A stretch of DNA of 64,000 nucleotides from Lautropia sp. (GCA_030532895.1 JAUNKF010000006.1:1-64000), one strand, 5' to 3'; shown: positions 9,917-19,692, counted from the stretch's first letter. Notes: generated from the letters alone by a model not told the origin. Numbers and translations: made by a program.

Positions 9917-9939
9917 AGATGAAGAAGTATGTTTTCTTT

Positions 9940-9981
9940 TTGGTAAAAGATTGCTATCAAAAACATCTAATCATTTACCAA
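9940..9981. repeat. Inverted repeat, 13-base arms
   Basis: TTGGTAAAAGATT (9940-9952) and AATCATTTACCAA (9969-9981) pair at 12 of 13 positions around a 16-base loop. It may be an operator or an RNA hairpin; there is no T-run to make it a terminator. Confidence 0.5.
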
Positions 9982-10093
9982 GAGGATGATTGACGTCACC
10001 ACTTGCTCACACCAAGTGGATGGCGCGCCTGATACCCCACCCGGTACCCCACGGGTAGGCAATGCCTCATCTCCCGAGCAGATCCCCAAGACA

Positions 10094-10113
10094 ATTGATC
10101 GCTTTCGATCAAT
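10094..10113. repeat. Perfect 8-base hairpin
   Basis: ATTGATCG and CGATCAAT are separated by CTTT. The site is 215 bases before gmk inside the AT-rich spacer; a role in gmk expression is possible but unproven. Confidence 0.45.
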
Positions 10114-10327
10114 ACAAAAATCCTATTAAATCATTAAATACAATCAAATTCATAAATCCAATAGCTCAATTTAATCTACCCGCCATGATCCCCGCGACGT
10201 GACATGGATGTCAGCGCATCACCTGGGGGACAGCACCGGGCGCCTGTGAGGCAGGGATGCACGGGTGCGACGGGGGCCCCATGTCGATCCGTGAACCACT
10301 GGAATCAGACGGATCAGGGGCGATAAA

Positions 10328-11002
10328 ATGCAAAGCTTGTCAGTCACCGCCCCAACGCCCGCCAGCCCGTTCATGTCCTCCTCTGCCGGTTCCATCCTGA
10401 TCATCACGGCCCCTTCCGGGGCCGGTAAAACCTCGCTGGTTCGATCGCTGATCGAAGCCAGAGACCATATCCGCTTGTCCGTGTCTTTCACCACCCGTGC
10501 CCCACGCGACGGTGAACGCGATGGCGAAGACTATTTCTTCGTGACGCAGGCCGACTTCCTGGCGCGCCGTGACGCAGGGGAATTCATGGAATGGGCCGAG
10601 GTTCATGGCAATTACTACGGCACCTCCCGGCTGTGGCTCGACGAACAGATCCAGGCAGGTGAAGACATCGTGCTGGAGATCGACTGGCAAGGTGCGGCCC
10701 AGGCGCAAGCGCGCTATCCTGACGCGGTGACGATTTTCATCGCCCCCCCTTCCATCGAGACGCTGAAAGAGCGGTTACAGAGCCGGGGCAAGGACAGCGC
10801 CGCCACGATCGAGCGCCGCCTGGCAGCTGCACGCAGCGAACTGGCGCATGCAGGGCAATTTCAATATATCATTGTCAATCAAGACTTTAACAAGGCCAGC
10901 CAGCAACTCATCGGCATTGCGGATGCCGCCCGTTGCCGCTTTGGCCAGCAAGCCGCCTCCCTCCCACAACTCTTTCATGCCCTTGGCATGACGCCCGCCT
11001 GA
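10328..11002 (+). CDS. gmk: Guanylate kinase
   Basis: Phosphorylates GMP to GDP with ATP, supplying GTP and substrate for the alarmone enzyme two genes on. The Walker A loop APSGAGKTS is followed by [19 protein letters not shown] (GMP-binding region) and [10 protein letters not shown], all typical. The start at 10328 adds about 15 residues before the usual beginning (MSSSAGSI at 10373). I prefer 10328 because AGGGG lies nine bases upstream while the internal ATG has no ribosome site. It is the first gene of gmk-rpoZ-spoT, a standard proteobacterial order, with 14 bases to rpoZ. Confidence 0.96.
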   Translation: MQSLSVTAPTPASPFMSSSAGSILIITAPSGAGKTSLVRSLIEARDHIRLSVSFTTRAPRDGERDGEDYFFVTQADFLARRDAGEFMEWAEVHGNYYGTSRLWLDEQIQAGEDIVLEIDWQGAAQAQARYPDAVTIFIAPPSIETLKERLQSRGKDSAATIERRLAAARSELAHAGQFQYIIVNQDFNKASQQLIGIADAARCRFGQQAASLPQLFHALGMTPA

Positions 11003-11016
11003 CAGGATCCACATTC

Positions 11017-11220
11017 ATGGCCCGCATTACCGTCGAAGACTCCCTGAAACAAGTCCCGAACCGATTCGAGCTGACGCTGATCGCCACCTACCGTGCCCGC
11101 ATGCTGGCCCAGGGCCACACGCCCAAGGTCGACAGCAAGAACAAACCGACCGTCACGGCCCTGCGCGAAGTGGCAGCAGGCCAGATCGGCCGTGAAATGC
11201 TGCGTCGCGTGCCGACCTGA
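11017..11220 (+). CDS. rpoZ: RNA polymerase omega subunit
   Basis: Smallest RNA polymerase subunit, which aids beta' folding and forms part of the ppGpp site 1. The 67-residue protein starts [19 protein letters not shown] and contains [15 protein letters not shown], both diagnostic. A longer open frame back to 10933 overlaps gmk. The ATG at 11017 is chosen from family alignment and AGGA just upstream. The position between gmk and spoT is conserved. Confidence 0.97.
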   Translation: MARITVEDSLKQVPNRFELTLIATYRARMLAQGHTPKVDSKNKPTVTALREVAAGQIGREMLRRVPT

Positions 11221-11404
11221 TCCCTGAAGGCGGCGCCGTTTCCGGCACGCACTCGGGCGCTGTCCGGGTTTCCCGTCGAGACGATATCGTCAGCTGGCCT
11301 GCCTGCCATCACGGCCCCGTCAACCCGCGGCTGACGGCCGCCGGCTCGCCTGCCGGCGCTCTCTCGCCCGCCACTCCTTCCTCCTTCCGCCGCTGGTCGC
11401 TGCC

Positions 11405-13552
11405 ATGACCGATGAATCCCGATCCGATCTGGCTTCTCTGGAGCCGCTGCTGGCCGAAGCCCGAAGCTACCTGACCGAAGCCGATTTAGAGCGGCTGCGC
11501 ACCGCCTACCAACTTGCAGAACGGGCACATGCCGGCCAGTTCCGCTCCAGTGGCGAACCCTATGTCACCCACCCCGTTGCCGTTGCGCTGATCTGTGCCA
11601 GCTGGCAAATGGATGCCGATGCCTTGATCGCGGCACTGCTACACGACACGCTCGAAGACACCCAGATCACCCGTGCCGAGCTGAGCCGATCCTTCGGGCA
11701 GAACGTGGCCGACATGGTGGATGGCCTGTCCAAACTGGACAAGATGGAATTCGGCAGCCGTGAAACGGCCCAGGCCGAGAGCTTTCGCAAGATGCTGCTG
11801 GCGATGGCGCGCGATGTACGCGTCATCCTCGTCAAACTGGCCGACCGACTGCACAACATGCGCACGCTGGAGGCCGTCAGCCGTCACCGCCAGGTGCGCA
11901 TCGCCAACGAAACGGCCGAAATCTACGCCCCCATTGCGAACCGCCTGGGACTGCACAGCCTGTTTCGTGAGCTGCAGGATCTCTCCTTTCGCTATCAGCA
12001 CCCGGTTCGTCACCGCACGCTGGCCAAGGCCATCGAGGTGGCGGCACGCACGCGGCGTGATGCTTTCGGTCGCGTCACCACCACCATCGAGAAGGCACTG
12101 GCCAAGATGGGCGTGCAGGCCGAGATCAGTGCCCGCGAGAAATCCCTTTATTCCATCTACCGCAAGATGGTCGACAAGCGGATCTCGTTTTCCGAAGTGT
12201 ATGACCTGTTCGGCGTGCGGCTGATCGTGCCCGACCTGCCCTCCTGCTATCTGGCCTTGGGTGCCATTCACAGCGCCTTCAGGCCGAACACGAGCCGCTT
12301 CAAGGACTTCATCGCCAACCCCAAGAAAAACGGCTACCAGTCGCTGCACACCACCGTGGTCGGCCCGCACGGTGGCGGCATCGAATTTCAGATCCGCACG
12401 CCGCAAATGCACCAGGTGGCCGAGGCCGGCGTGGCTGCGCACTGGATCTACAAGACCGAGAACGATGGCGGCAGCCACCAGCAGATCCAGACGCTCGACT
12501 GGCTGAAATCGCTGCTCGACATCCAGCAACAGACGGGGGATTCACTCGAATTCATCGATCATGTCAAGGTCGACCTTTATCCGGATGCCGTCTACGTCTT
12601 CACCCCGACAGGCCAGATTCGCGGCCTGCCGCGCGGCGCGACCGTCATCGACTTCGCCTACAGCGTTCATACCGACCTCGGTAATCAGTGCGTGGCAGCC
12701 CGCATCAATGGCGACCCGGTGCCCCTGCGCACCGAGCTGACCCACGGCGACATCGTCGAAGTGGTGGCCGACCCCAATGCCCGGCCGAACCCGGCCTGGC
12801 TCGCTTTCGCACGCACCGGCAAGGCCCGCGCCGAGATCCGCTCCTTCCTGCGCCGCATGAAGTACGATGAATCCGTCGAGCTGGGTCAGCGGTTGCTGAT
12901 GCAGTCACTGGCCAGCCTGCGGATCAACCTGCATGACCTGGAGCCTGCCCAGCTGGAGAAAGCGGCGCGTGACACGGCAGCCAAGTCCGTCACCGATCTC
13001 TATGCCGATATCGGGCTGGGCCTGAAGCTGGCGCCCGTCATCGCCCGAGCCATCGCGCTTGACATCAGCGGTGGCAGCTCGGCTGCCACCACGAAACTGG
13101 CACCACGCGCCGCCCCCATCGTGATCCAGACCATCGACGGCATTTCACTGCAGGCGGCCAACTGCTGTCACCCCGTGCCCGGTGACCGCATCATCGGTCA
13201 AATGCGTGGTGGCCACGGGCTGGCCATTCACCGTGAAGAATGCGAGACGGCCCGCCGTCAGATGAGCCGCGATGCCGAACGCTGGATCGATGTCGAATGG
13301 GGCGAGGAGGTCAACGGTCTATTCCGCAGCATCGTCGAGCTGTCGGTCGACGACGAGCGTGGCATTCTGGGTCGGGTGGCCTCCGAGATCACGGCCGCCG
13401 ATGCCGACATCCTGCAAGTGGCGATGGACACCGAATCCGAGCTGCAGGCGACGATCCGCTTCACCCTCCAGGTGCAAAACCGTCAGCACCTGGCCGAAGT
13501 CTTCCGTCGTCTGCGCCGGCTGCCGCCCATCCGCAACATCCATCGCTCCTAG
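11405..13552 (+). CDS. spoT: Bifunctional (p)ppGpp synthetase/hydrolase
   Basis: Makes and degrades the alarmone (p)ppGpp. Domains in order: an active HD hydrolase (AALLHDTLEDTQIT, with a KLADRLHNMRTLEA helix), the synthetase domain, TGS (VYVFTPTGQIRGLPRGATVIDFAY), a helical region with NCCHPVPGD, and a C-terminal ACT domain. In the synthetase the acidic/basic signature reads RFKD (RXKD), the form found in bifunctional SpoT enzymes, unlike the EXDD of relA at 17024. Length (715) is normal. It is 184 bases after rpoZ and probably cotranscribed with gmk-rpoZ. Confidence 0.96.
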   Translation: MTDESRSDLASLEPLLAEARSYLTEADLERLRTAYQLAERAHAGQFRSSGEPYVTHPVAVALICASWQMDADALIAALLHDTLEDTQITRAELSRSFGQNVADMVDGLSKLDKMEFGSRETAQAESFRKMLLAMARDVRVILVKLADRLHNMRTLEAVSRHRQVRIANETAEIYAPIANRLGLHSLFRELQDLSFRYQHPVRHRTLAKAIEVAARTRRDAFGRVTTTIEKALAKMGVQAEISAREKSLYSIYRKMVDKRISFSEVYDLFGVRLIVPDLPSCYLALGAIHSAFRPNTSRFKDFIANPKKNGYQSLHTTVVGPHGGGIEFQIRTPQMHQVAEAGVAAHWIYKTENDGGSHQQIQTLDWLKSLLDIQQQTGDSLEFIDHVKVDLYPDAVYVFTPTGQIRGLPRGATVIDFAYSVHTDLGNQCVAARINGDPVPLRTELTHGDIVEVVADPNARPNPAWLAFARTGKARAEIRSFLRRMKYDESVELGQRLLMQSLASLRINLHDLEPAQLEKAARDTAAKSVTDLYADIGLGLKLAPVIARAIALDISGGSSAATTKLAPRAAPIVIQTIDGISLQAANCCHPVPGDRIIGQMRGGHGLAIHREECETARRQMSRDAERWIDVEWGEEVNGLFRSIVELSVDDERGILGRVASEITAADADILQVAMDTESELQATIRFTLQVQNRQHLAEVFRRLRRLPPIRNIHRS

Positions 13553-13597
13553 CACGTGTCTCGACGGGCTGGCTCGTGGCCGCGCTGGCCCCAAAAC

Positions 13598-13613
13598 CTT
13601 GTGCGGACACAAG
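13598..13613 (-). terminator. Weak hairpin downstream of greB
   Basis: CTTGTG and CACAAG surround a four-base loop. Read on the minus strand the stem is followed by GTTTTG, 29-44 bases past the greB stop. It is a plausible weak terminator between the converging spoT and greB. Confidence 0.4.
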
Positions 13614-13641
13614 CCGCCACGTGCCACCGACGCTGCGCCGT

Positions 13642-14205
13642 TCAGGGATCAGGCGCCGGATAGGACACCGACTCGATCAGCAACGTCATCCGGCCCTGGG
13701 GCGTCATCAAGGACACCTCATCACCTTCCCGCGCCTTGATCAGCGCGCGGGCCACAGGTGAAATCCAGCTGATCCGCCCCTTGAGCGGATCGGTCTCGTC
13801 CACGCCCACGATCTCGATCTGCCGCTCGGTGCCATCGGGCTCGCTATAGCAGACGGTGGCACCGAAGAACACCTGATCATTGCCATGATGGGCCGAAGGA
13901 TCGACGACTTCAGCCATGTCGATACGACGGATCAGGAAGCGCACACGGCGATCGATCTCGCGCAACCGCTTCTTGCCATACAGATAATCACCATTCTCGG
14001 AACGGTCACCATTGGACGCCGCCCAGGACACGACCTGAACGACCTCAGGGCGCTCCACGTCCAACAGGTGCGACAGCTCATCACGCAACGCCTGGTAGCC
14101 TGCGCGCGTGATGTAGTTCTTGCCCCCCGGCAGTGGCGCCGACGATACCTCGATCTCATCATCGTCGGGCGCATCATCCGATTCACGAACGAAAGCCTTG
14201 CTCAT
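13642..14205 (-). CDS. greB: Transcription elongation factor GreB
   Basis: Binds the RNA polymerase secondary channel and stimulates cleavage of backtracked RNA. The N-terminal coiled coil has WAASNGDRSENGDYLYGKKR, with the acidic tip found in GreB, then LREIDRRVRFL. The C-terminal FKBP-like domain has FFGATVCY, ISWISPVARALI and GDEV. About 25 extra residues precede the usual GreB start (AFVRESDDAPDDDEIE). A GTG precedes the ATG directly; I use the ATG at 14203-14205. It is convergent with spoT. Confidence 0.95.
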   Translation of the reverse strand: MSKAFVRESDDAPDDDEIEVSSAPLPGGKNYITRAGYQALRDELSHLLDVERPEVVQVVSWAASNGDRSENGDYLYGKKRLREIDRRVRFLIRRIDMAEVVDPSAHHGNDQVFFGATVCYSEPDGTERQIEIVGVDETDPLKGRISWISPVARALIKAREGDEVSLMTPQGRMTLLIESVSYPAPDP

Positions 14206-14220
14206 CACTGATCACACTCG

Positions 14221-15690
14221 CTAGCCCGCCACCGCCATCTCTTCGATCAACACCGAGCCGCAGGACTTCGTGCCACGGGTCAGCACATCATTGCCGACCG
14301 CCACGATGCCCCGATACATGTCGGCCAGATTGCCGGCAATCGTGATCTCCTCGACCGGGTACTGGATGACACCATTTTCAACCCAGAAACCGCTCGCCCC
14401 ACGCGAGTAGTCACCCGTCACATAATTGACGCCCTGGCCCATCACCTCCGTCACCAGCAGCCCGGTACCCAGCTTCTTCAGCATGCCGGCAAAATCATCG
14501 CCACGGCGTGTCAAACGGCTGCTAAGCTGCAGATTGTGCGAGCCGCCTGCATTGCCGGTCGTCTGCATGCCCAGCTTTCTGGCACTGTAGCTGGAGAGGA
14601 AATACCCCTGCAGCGTGCCACCTGCCACCACCCGTCTTGCCTGGGTTGCCACCCCCTCATCATCGAAGGGGCTGCTACCCATCGCCCCTGGCACGAAGGG
14701 ATCTTCATCAATATCGATATGATCCGGAAAAATCGGCTTGCCCAGTGAATCAAGCAAAAACGTGGCCTGACGATAAAGCGCCGAACCACTGACGGCCTGC
14801 ACCAGGCTGCCCAGCAAACCCAGTGCCAACGGCGCCTCAAACAGTACCGGCACCTTCCGGGTGCTCAACTTGCGCGCCCCCAGACGCGCCAGCGCACGCT
14901 CTGCCGCATACCGCCCAAGCGCCTCCGGTGCTGCCAGCCCTTTGGCGCCCCGACTACTCGAATACCAACCATCACGCTGCATGTCGCGACCTCGCCGCGC
15001 AATGGGCGCACAAGACAGCGTATGCCGGCTGTACGGAAAACCGCCCCGAAAACCCAGCGAGTTCATCGACAGAAAATGGCCATGCGAGACCGAGACCGAA
15101 GCCCCATCACTGTTGGCAATGCGGGGGCTCACATCGAAACTGGCCGCCTCGATCGCCTGGGCCAGCTCGACCGCCTTCTCGGCCGAGATGCGCCACGGCT
15201 CGAAGAGCTTGAGTGCCCGGACATCATGCTCGCCCATTGCCAACCGGTCGGCATCGGGCAAACCGCTGAAAGGGTCTTCCCCCGTGATACGGGCAATATC
15301 ATAGGCTGCGCGCACGGTTCGTTCGACGGCGGCCGGACTGAAATCACTGGTGCTGGCATGGCCACGGCGCTGCCCCACATGCACCGAAATTCCCAAGCCC
15401 TTGTCACGCGTCTGCTCGATGGTTTCAACCTTGCCCTTACGCACCGTCACGGCCAGCCCGGACGCCTCCGACAGCTCGGCCACCACGGCCGTGGCACCCA
15501 GCGACTTCGCCAGCTGCATCGCATCATGGGCAATGGCCTCGAACTCGCTTCGCTCATAGTCGAAGAGCGGACGGCCATCCCCTTTCTTGCCCCCCGCCTT
15601 GGCATAGTCGGCCGGCAGACGGGGCGAGCTGGCACGACGGCGAGCGGCTGGTTGAGGGGCCGGGGCAGATCGGGAAAGGGATCGACTCAT
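14221..15690 (-). CDS. pmbA: TldE/PmbA metalloprotease-family protein
   Basis: Partner of TldD in a heterodimeric metalloprotease that matures microcins and clears unfolded peptides. The 489-residue protein carries KGKVETIEQTRDKGLGISV, VSHGHFLSMNS and NAGGSHNLQL, then the C-terminal YPVEEITIAGNL, all conserved in PmbA. The catalytic zinc site is on the TldD partner, which is not in the window. The start at 15688-15690 is set by homology; an open frame continues upstream to 16143 but only by overlapping yjgA. The first ~40 residues are Ser/Arg/Pro-rich and may be variable. It is divergent from yjgA. Confidence 0.94.
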   Translation of the reverse strand: MSRSLSRSAPAPQPAARRRASSPRLPADYAKAGGKKGDGRPLFDYERSEFEAIAHDAMQLAKSLGATAVVAELSEASGLAVTVRKGKVETIEQTRDKGLGISVHVGQRRGHASTSDFSPAAVERTVRAAYDIARITGEDPFSGLPDADRLAMGEHDVRALKLFEPWRISAEKAVELAQAIEAASFDVSPRIANSDGASVSVSHGHFLSMNSLGFRGGFPYSRHTLSCAPIARRGRDMQRDGWYSSSRGAKGLAAPEALGRYAAERALARLGARKLSTRKVPVLFEAPLALGLLGSLVQAVSGSALYRQATFLLDSLGKPIFPDHIDIDEDPFVPGAMGSSPFDDEGVATQARRVVAGGTLQGYFLSSYSARKLGMQTTGNAGGSHNLQLSSRLTRRGDDFAGMLKKLGTGLLVTEVMGQGVNYVTGDYSRGASGFWVENGVIQYPVEEITIAGNLADMYRGIVAVGNDVLTRGTKSCGSVLIEEMAVAG

Positions 15691-15795
15691 GGACAAAAGC
15701 ACAAAGCGCAACAGGAACAGGGGTGGGAAAACGGCGTCAATACGGCAAGTATCATATAGCACTCGGCCATTTGGCTTCCACCCCGTGATGTCACC

Positions 15796-16386
15796 ATGAA
15801 TACAGACCGCCACGATGATGATGCCGACGGCCAGGCCGTCGACGAGGCGCCTATCAGCAAGACCCGTCGCAAGCAGCAAATGCATGCCTTGCAGGCGCTG
15901 GGGCAAACGCTCGTCGAGCTGGCTCCCCATCGTCTCACACGCATCCAGTCGGTACTGCCCGAAGATCTGCTGTCGGCCGTTCTTGAAGCCCGTCGCATCA
16001 AAAGCCATGAAGGGCACCGCCGTCAGCTGCAATACATTGGCAAACTGATGCGCTCGGTCGATGCCCAGGCCATCGAAAGCGCGCTCGCCATCGACGACGA
16101 GCGCCATCAGGGTTCGGTTCATGTCATGCACCGTGCGGAACACTGGCGTGACGGGCTGATCGACGGCACGCTGTCGCTCACCACCTTCATCGAGCAGTTT
16201 CCCGACGCCGCCCGACAGAACCTGCCGGCCCTGCTCTCGCAGGCCCGCAAGGAGAAAGCCGCCTCACGTCCCCCCAAGCAGCAGCGCCAGCTCTACCGTG
16301 TGCTGCACCAGATCCTCTTCGAGGCGATGATGCCAAGCCTGCCTGACGCGGATGCCATCGCCGGCTCGAACGACATAACACCATGA
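15796..16386 (+). CDS. yjgA: YjgA (DarP) ribosome-associated protein, DUF615
   Basis: Small helical protein that binds late 50S assembly intermediates. Landmarks are SKTRRKQQMHALQALGQTL and RRIKSHEGHRRQLQYIGKLM, which define the family. Length (196) is typical. In this class of bacteria it is regularly divergent from pmbA, as here, and it is followed by mog with an ATGA overlap, so yjgA and mog are translationally coupled. Confidence 0.95.
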   Translation: MNTDRHDDDADGQAVDEAPISKTRRKQQMHALQALGQTLVELAPHRLTRIQSVLPEDLLSAVLEARRIKSHEGHRRQLQYIGKLMRSVDAQAIESALAIDDERHQGSVHVMHRAEHWRDGLIDGTLSLTTFIEQFPDAARQNLPALLSQARKEKAASRPPKQQRQLYRVLHQILFEAMMPSLPDADAIAGSNDITP

Positions 16387-17000
16387 CCGCCCAGCCCCCT
16401 GCCCAAACCACCGACCAGCCACTGCGAGTCGGCCTCGTCTCGATCAGCGACCGCGCCAGCAGCGGCACTTATGACGACCGAGGCATCCCGGCGCTGACCG
16501 ACTGGCTCAACAGCGCACTCCTCACCCCCTGGCAGGCCGAATCGCGCCTGATCGCCGACGATCAGCCGACGATCGAGGCCACGCTGTGCGAGCTGGCCGA
16601 TGATGCCGGCTGCCACCTCATCCTCACCACCGGCGGCACTGGCCCGGCGCCACGTGACGTGACGCCAGAGGCGACGATGGCCGTGGCCGACCGCCACATG
16701 CCGGGTTTTGGTGAGCAGATGCGTGCCATCAGCCTGCACTTCGTGCCCACCGCGATCCTCTCCCGCCAGGAGGCCGTCATCCGGGGCAGCACGCTGATCA
16801 TCAACCTGCCCGGTCAGCCGAAGTCGATCCGCGAAATCCTTGAAGGCGTGCGCAATCGCGACGACGGCAGCCTGACCGTGGCCGGCATCTTCGCGGCCGT
16901 CCCCTATTGCCTCGACCTGATCGGTGCCCCTTACATTGAAACCCGCCCCGAGGTCTGCCAGGCTTTCCGCCCCAAATCGGCCCAGAAACCGGGCCGCTGA
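16383..17000 (+). CDS. mog: Molybdopterin adenylyltransferase
   Basis: Adenylylates molybdopterin before molybdate insertion in molybdenum-cofactor synthesis. The MoaB/Mog fold is recognised from GLVSISDRASSG, LILTTGGTGPAPRDVTPEA and STLIINLPGQPKSIREIL, and FGEQMRAISL is also conserved. Length 205 fits Mog. The ATG overlaps the yjgA stop. Only 23 bases separate its stop from the convergent relA stop, with no clear terminator hairpin in between. Confidence 0.95.
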   Translation: MTAQPPAQTTDQPLRVGLVSISDRASSGTYDDRGIPALTDWLNSALLTPWQAESRLIADDQPTIEATLCELADDAGCHLILTTGGTGPAPRDVTPEATMAVADRHMPGFGEQMRAISLHFVPTAILSRQEAVIRGSTLIINLPGQPKSIREILEGVRNRDDGSLTVAGIFAAVPYCLDLIGAPYIETRPEVCQAFRPKSAQKPGR

Positions 17001-17023
17001 CCCCTCAAGCAGCCCCTAACCAT

Positions 17024-19276
17024 TTACACGCGCCGGCAGCTCGTCACCCCCGACACCTGCCGCACCGCATGCTTCAACTTGGCCAGCGTTTCGGCCGATG
17101 GCACCTCCAGCACGAAGTTGAAGCGTGCCATGTCCTTCACCGTGTGGCTGCGCACCGAGACCAGATGGCTCTGCTCGCGGGCGAACACGTCGAGAATGTC
17201 CCGCAAGAGGCCATGGCGATCCTCGGCCATCACCTGAATCTCGGCCGAAAAACGCCGCACCCGTGGCTGGCCAGCCCCCCGTGTCTTCACGGGCTGCTGC
17301 CAGTGATCTCCCCAGCTCACGGCCAGCTCCCGCTCCGGCGCCTCCGCCAACAGCGCGGCCAGCGCCGGACATCCCTTGCGGTGCACCGACACCCCGCGAC
17401 CCTTCGTCACGAAGCCCTGGATCTCATCCGGTGGCACCGGATGGCAGCAACGTGCCAGATGGGTCATCAGAAAATCCACCCCCATCACGAGCACCCCATT
17501 GCCATCGGCATCGGCCGCCTTCTTCGGCAGCGCCTTCGGCACGCCGATCTCGGCTCCTTTGGGCTTCGTCTCGGCCGGCAACGGGCCAGCCCCCTCGCGA
17601 CGAATCGCCGCCTCCAGCGCACGAATCCCCACCTCCTCACGGGCCACCGCGGCGAACATCAGCGCGGTCGAGGCAAAGCCCAGCCGTGAGGCCAGCTCAT
17701 CGAGCTTCAGTGACGTACGCCCTTCCCGAGCCAGCAGCTTCTCGATCCGCTCACGCCCGGCCACCTGTTCGGCCCCACGCTCCTGCGCGTTGAACCACTG
17801 GCGAACCTTCGAGCGCGCCCGATTGCTGCGCACGAAACCCAGCCCCGGATTCAGCCAGTCGCGAGACGGCCCCGGTTCTTCCAGCCCGCCGGCACGTGCC
17901 TGGATCACCTCCACCACCTGTCCGTTGGCCAATGGCGTGTTCAGCGGCACCAGCCGGCCATCCACCCGTGCTCCCCGGCAACGGTGCCCGAGCGACGTAT
18001 GGACGTGATAGGCAAAGTCCACCGGCGTCGAAGCCATCGGCAACTCGATCACCCGGCCCTGCGGCGTCATCGCAAAAATCACCGAATCATCGGCCGTGCT
18101 GACCTCATCGCCCGAGGAAAGCTTCGTGCCCAGATCCTGCTGCCAGGCCAGCAGCTGCCGCAACCACGAGATGCGTGCCTGACCATCGAGCGACGGTGCC
18201 ACCGTCTTGGCCCCGCCCGGCGCTGTCTTCTCCTTGTAGTGCCAGTGCGCGGCCAGGCCATATTCGGCGGCTTCGTGCATCGCCTGTGTGCGAATCTGCA
18301 CCTCCAGCGGCCGCCCGTCATCGGCAATCACGACCGTGTGCAGCGACTGATAACCATTGGGCTTCGGATAAGCGATGTAGTCGTCCAGCTCATCCATCTC
18401 GGGCGCCCAGCGCTGATGCACCACATCCAGCGTGGCATAGCAATCCGCCAGGTTCTCGACCATCACCCTAAGGCCGCGCAGATCGTGAAGCTTCTCAAGG
18501 CTCAGATTCTTCGCCTTCAGCTTGTTGTGGATGCTGTAGAGGTGTTTGGAGCGCCCCTTCACCTTCGCCTTGATGCCGCGCTCAGCCAGTAATGCCATCA
18601 ACTCGGTGGCTGCCGCTGCCACGAACGCATCCCGCTCGGGCCGCTTCAGGTCGAGCTGATTGGCCAACGCCCGGTAGCGCGCCGGCTCCAGACAACGGAA
18701 CGCCAAGTCCTCCATTTCCCACTTGATCCGGTACAACCCCAGCCGGTTGGCAAGCGGCGCCAACACCTTCATGGCTTCCATCGACAACATCCGTGTATCC
18801 GGATGATCCGCCAGCGACCGCGCCACGATGTGCCGAAGCGATTGCAGCGCCGACGCCAGCCGCACCATCACCACCCGAACATCCCGCGCCATCGCCAGCG
18901 TCATGCGCCGCAACACCTCGGTCTGGGACTTGTCCTGCCCGCCCTGCTGCACCACCGGCCCGAGCGACAAGGCCATCAACCGCTGGCAGTTCTCCAGCAA
19001 GGTGCCCACATACGCGCCCATCTCCTCGCCCAACCGTTCATCGAGCTGATCCTGATCCGGCCAAGGATGACTGCACACCAGCAGGCCCAGCATCCGTGTC
19101 ACCGGGTCGGCCCCCTGCAGCTGCAACACCGCCTCCAGCCCCACGCCGTGAGCCGCTCGCGTCTCACCCATCTCGTGGCCGCCCGGCACAGCCCAAGCTG
19201 CGTCGCCATGATCGGCCAGCCACCCTTTGGCCCACTCGATCAGCACCTCACCACGCTCACCCAGAGATGCAGCCAC
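17024..19276 (-). CDS. relA: GTP pyrophosphokinase (stringent response synthetase)
   Basis: Ribosome-associated alarmone synthetase activated by uncharged tRNA. The N-terminal HD domain has lost its metal-binding HD motif: where hydrolases have HDTLED this protein reads LVCSHPWPDQD, so it should not degrade ppGpp. The synthetase carries ELDD (EXDD, RelA type) before YIAYPKPNGYQSLHT. TGS, a zinc-finger-like CCHP segment and an ACT domain follow (750 residues). The start is a GTG at 19274-19276 with AAGGAG six bases upstream. The gene is convergent with mog and divergent from the regulator at 19693. Confidence 0.95.
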   Translation of the reverse strand: MAASLGERGEVLIEWAKGWLADHGDAAWAVPGGHEMGETRAAHGVGLEAVLQLQGADPVTRMLGLLVCSHPWPDQDQLDERLGEEMGAYVGTLLENCQRLMALSLGPVVQQGGQDKSQTEVLRRMTLAMARDVRVVMVRLASALQSLRHIVARSLADHPDTRMLSMEAMKVLAPLANRLGLYRIKWEMEDLAFRCLEPARYRALANQLDLKRPERDAFVAAAATELMALLAERGIKAKVKGRSKHLYSIHNKLKAKNLSLEKLHDLRGLRVMVENLADCYATLDVVHQRWAPEMDELDDYIAYPKPNGYQSLHTVVIADDGRPLEVQIRTQAMHEAAEYGLAAHWHYKEKTAPGGAKTVAPSLDGQARISWLRQLLAWQQDLGTKLSSGDEVSTADDSVIFAMTPQGRVIELPMASTPVDFAYHVHTSLGHRCRGARVDGRLVPLNTPLANGQVVEVIQARAGGLEEPGPSRDWLNPGLGFVRSNRARSKVRQWFNAQERGAEQVAGRERIEKLLAREGRTSLKLDELASRLGFASTALMFAAVAREEVGIRALEAAIRREGAGPLPAETKPKGAEIGVPKALPKKAADADGNGVLVMGVDFLMTHLARCCHPVPPDEIQGFVTKGRGVSVHRKGCPALAALLAEAPERELAVSWGDHWQQPVKTRGAGQPRVRRFSAEIQVMAEDRHGLLRDILDVFAREQSHLVSVRSHTVKDMARFNFVLEVPSAETLAKLKHAVRQVSGVTSCRRV

Positions 19277-19692
19277 AACCGTCTCCTTGCAAAAAACCCA
19301 CGGATCACCCAGTTCTCAGACACCCCGGCCATGGCCGACCCACACGCATCACGGGCATCAACCACGCGCTGACCCCATGCCGCTGGCGAATCCACGGCGT
19401 GCCGATCCCACACCTCAAGGACAGCACGCACGCCCGGCCAGCGGATTCATCACGCACACGCCGTTCATGCACCAGGGCCGTGTCAGGCCAAGGCCAGCCG
19501 ACATCGACAGCGCGAAGTTTGTCACATTTGATTCATCAGGAACATCACTAATCCACATACCCTCATTCGGTGCAACGCACAAAACCGGTGCCCCCGTTTT
19601 TCCGATGAATGGCGCTTGTGCACTATGTCCTTCGAGCGAGTCGCCCCCTCTGCTGAAATGGCGCCCTTACAGGCGACTCCACTACCGTTTTC
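19277..19692. other. Divergent relA / regulator spacer
   Basis: 416 bases with no credible gene. The relA ribosome site is at the left edge. A stretch at 19466-19482 (ATGCACCAGGGCCGTGT) resembles the second box of the dispersed repeat seen at 4966 and 38764. I cannot place promoters with confidence. Confidence 0.4.

Larger units (their letters stand above)
9874..10327. other. AT-rich divergent spacer with several hairpins
   Basis: This 454-base spacer between cytochrome b561 and gmk is much richer in A/T than its surroundings from 9930 to 10190. It holds the twin operators (9875-9916), a 13-base inverted repeat with one mismatch (9940-9952 with 9969-9981), a CCACTTG/CAAGTGG hairpin (9999-10019), and a direct repeat TACCCCAC (10033-10040 and 10045-10052). 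There is also a perfect ATTGATCG/CGATCAAT hairpin with a CTTT loop (10094-10113). No gene is visible. Confidence 0.55.

Noticed and set aside
15691-16143. N-terminal extension of pmbA
   Set aside because: It would overlap yjgA on the opposite strand and add 151 residues with no similarity to PmbA; the ATG at 15688-15690 fits the family.
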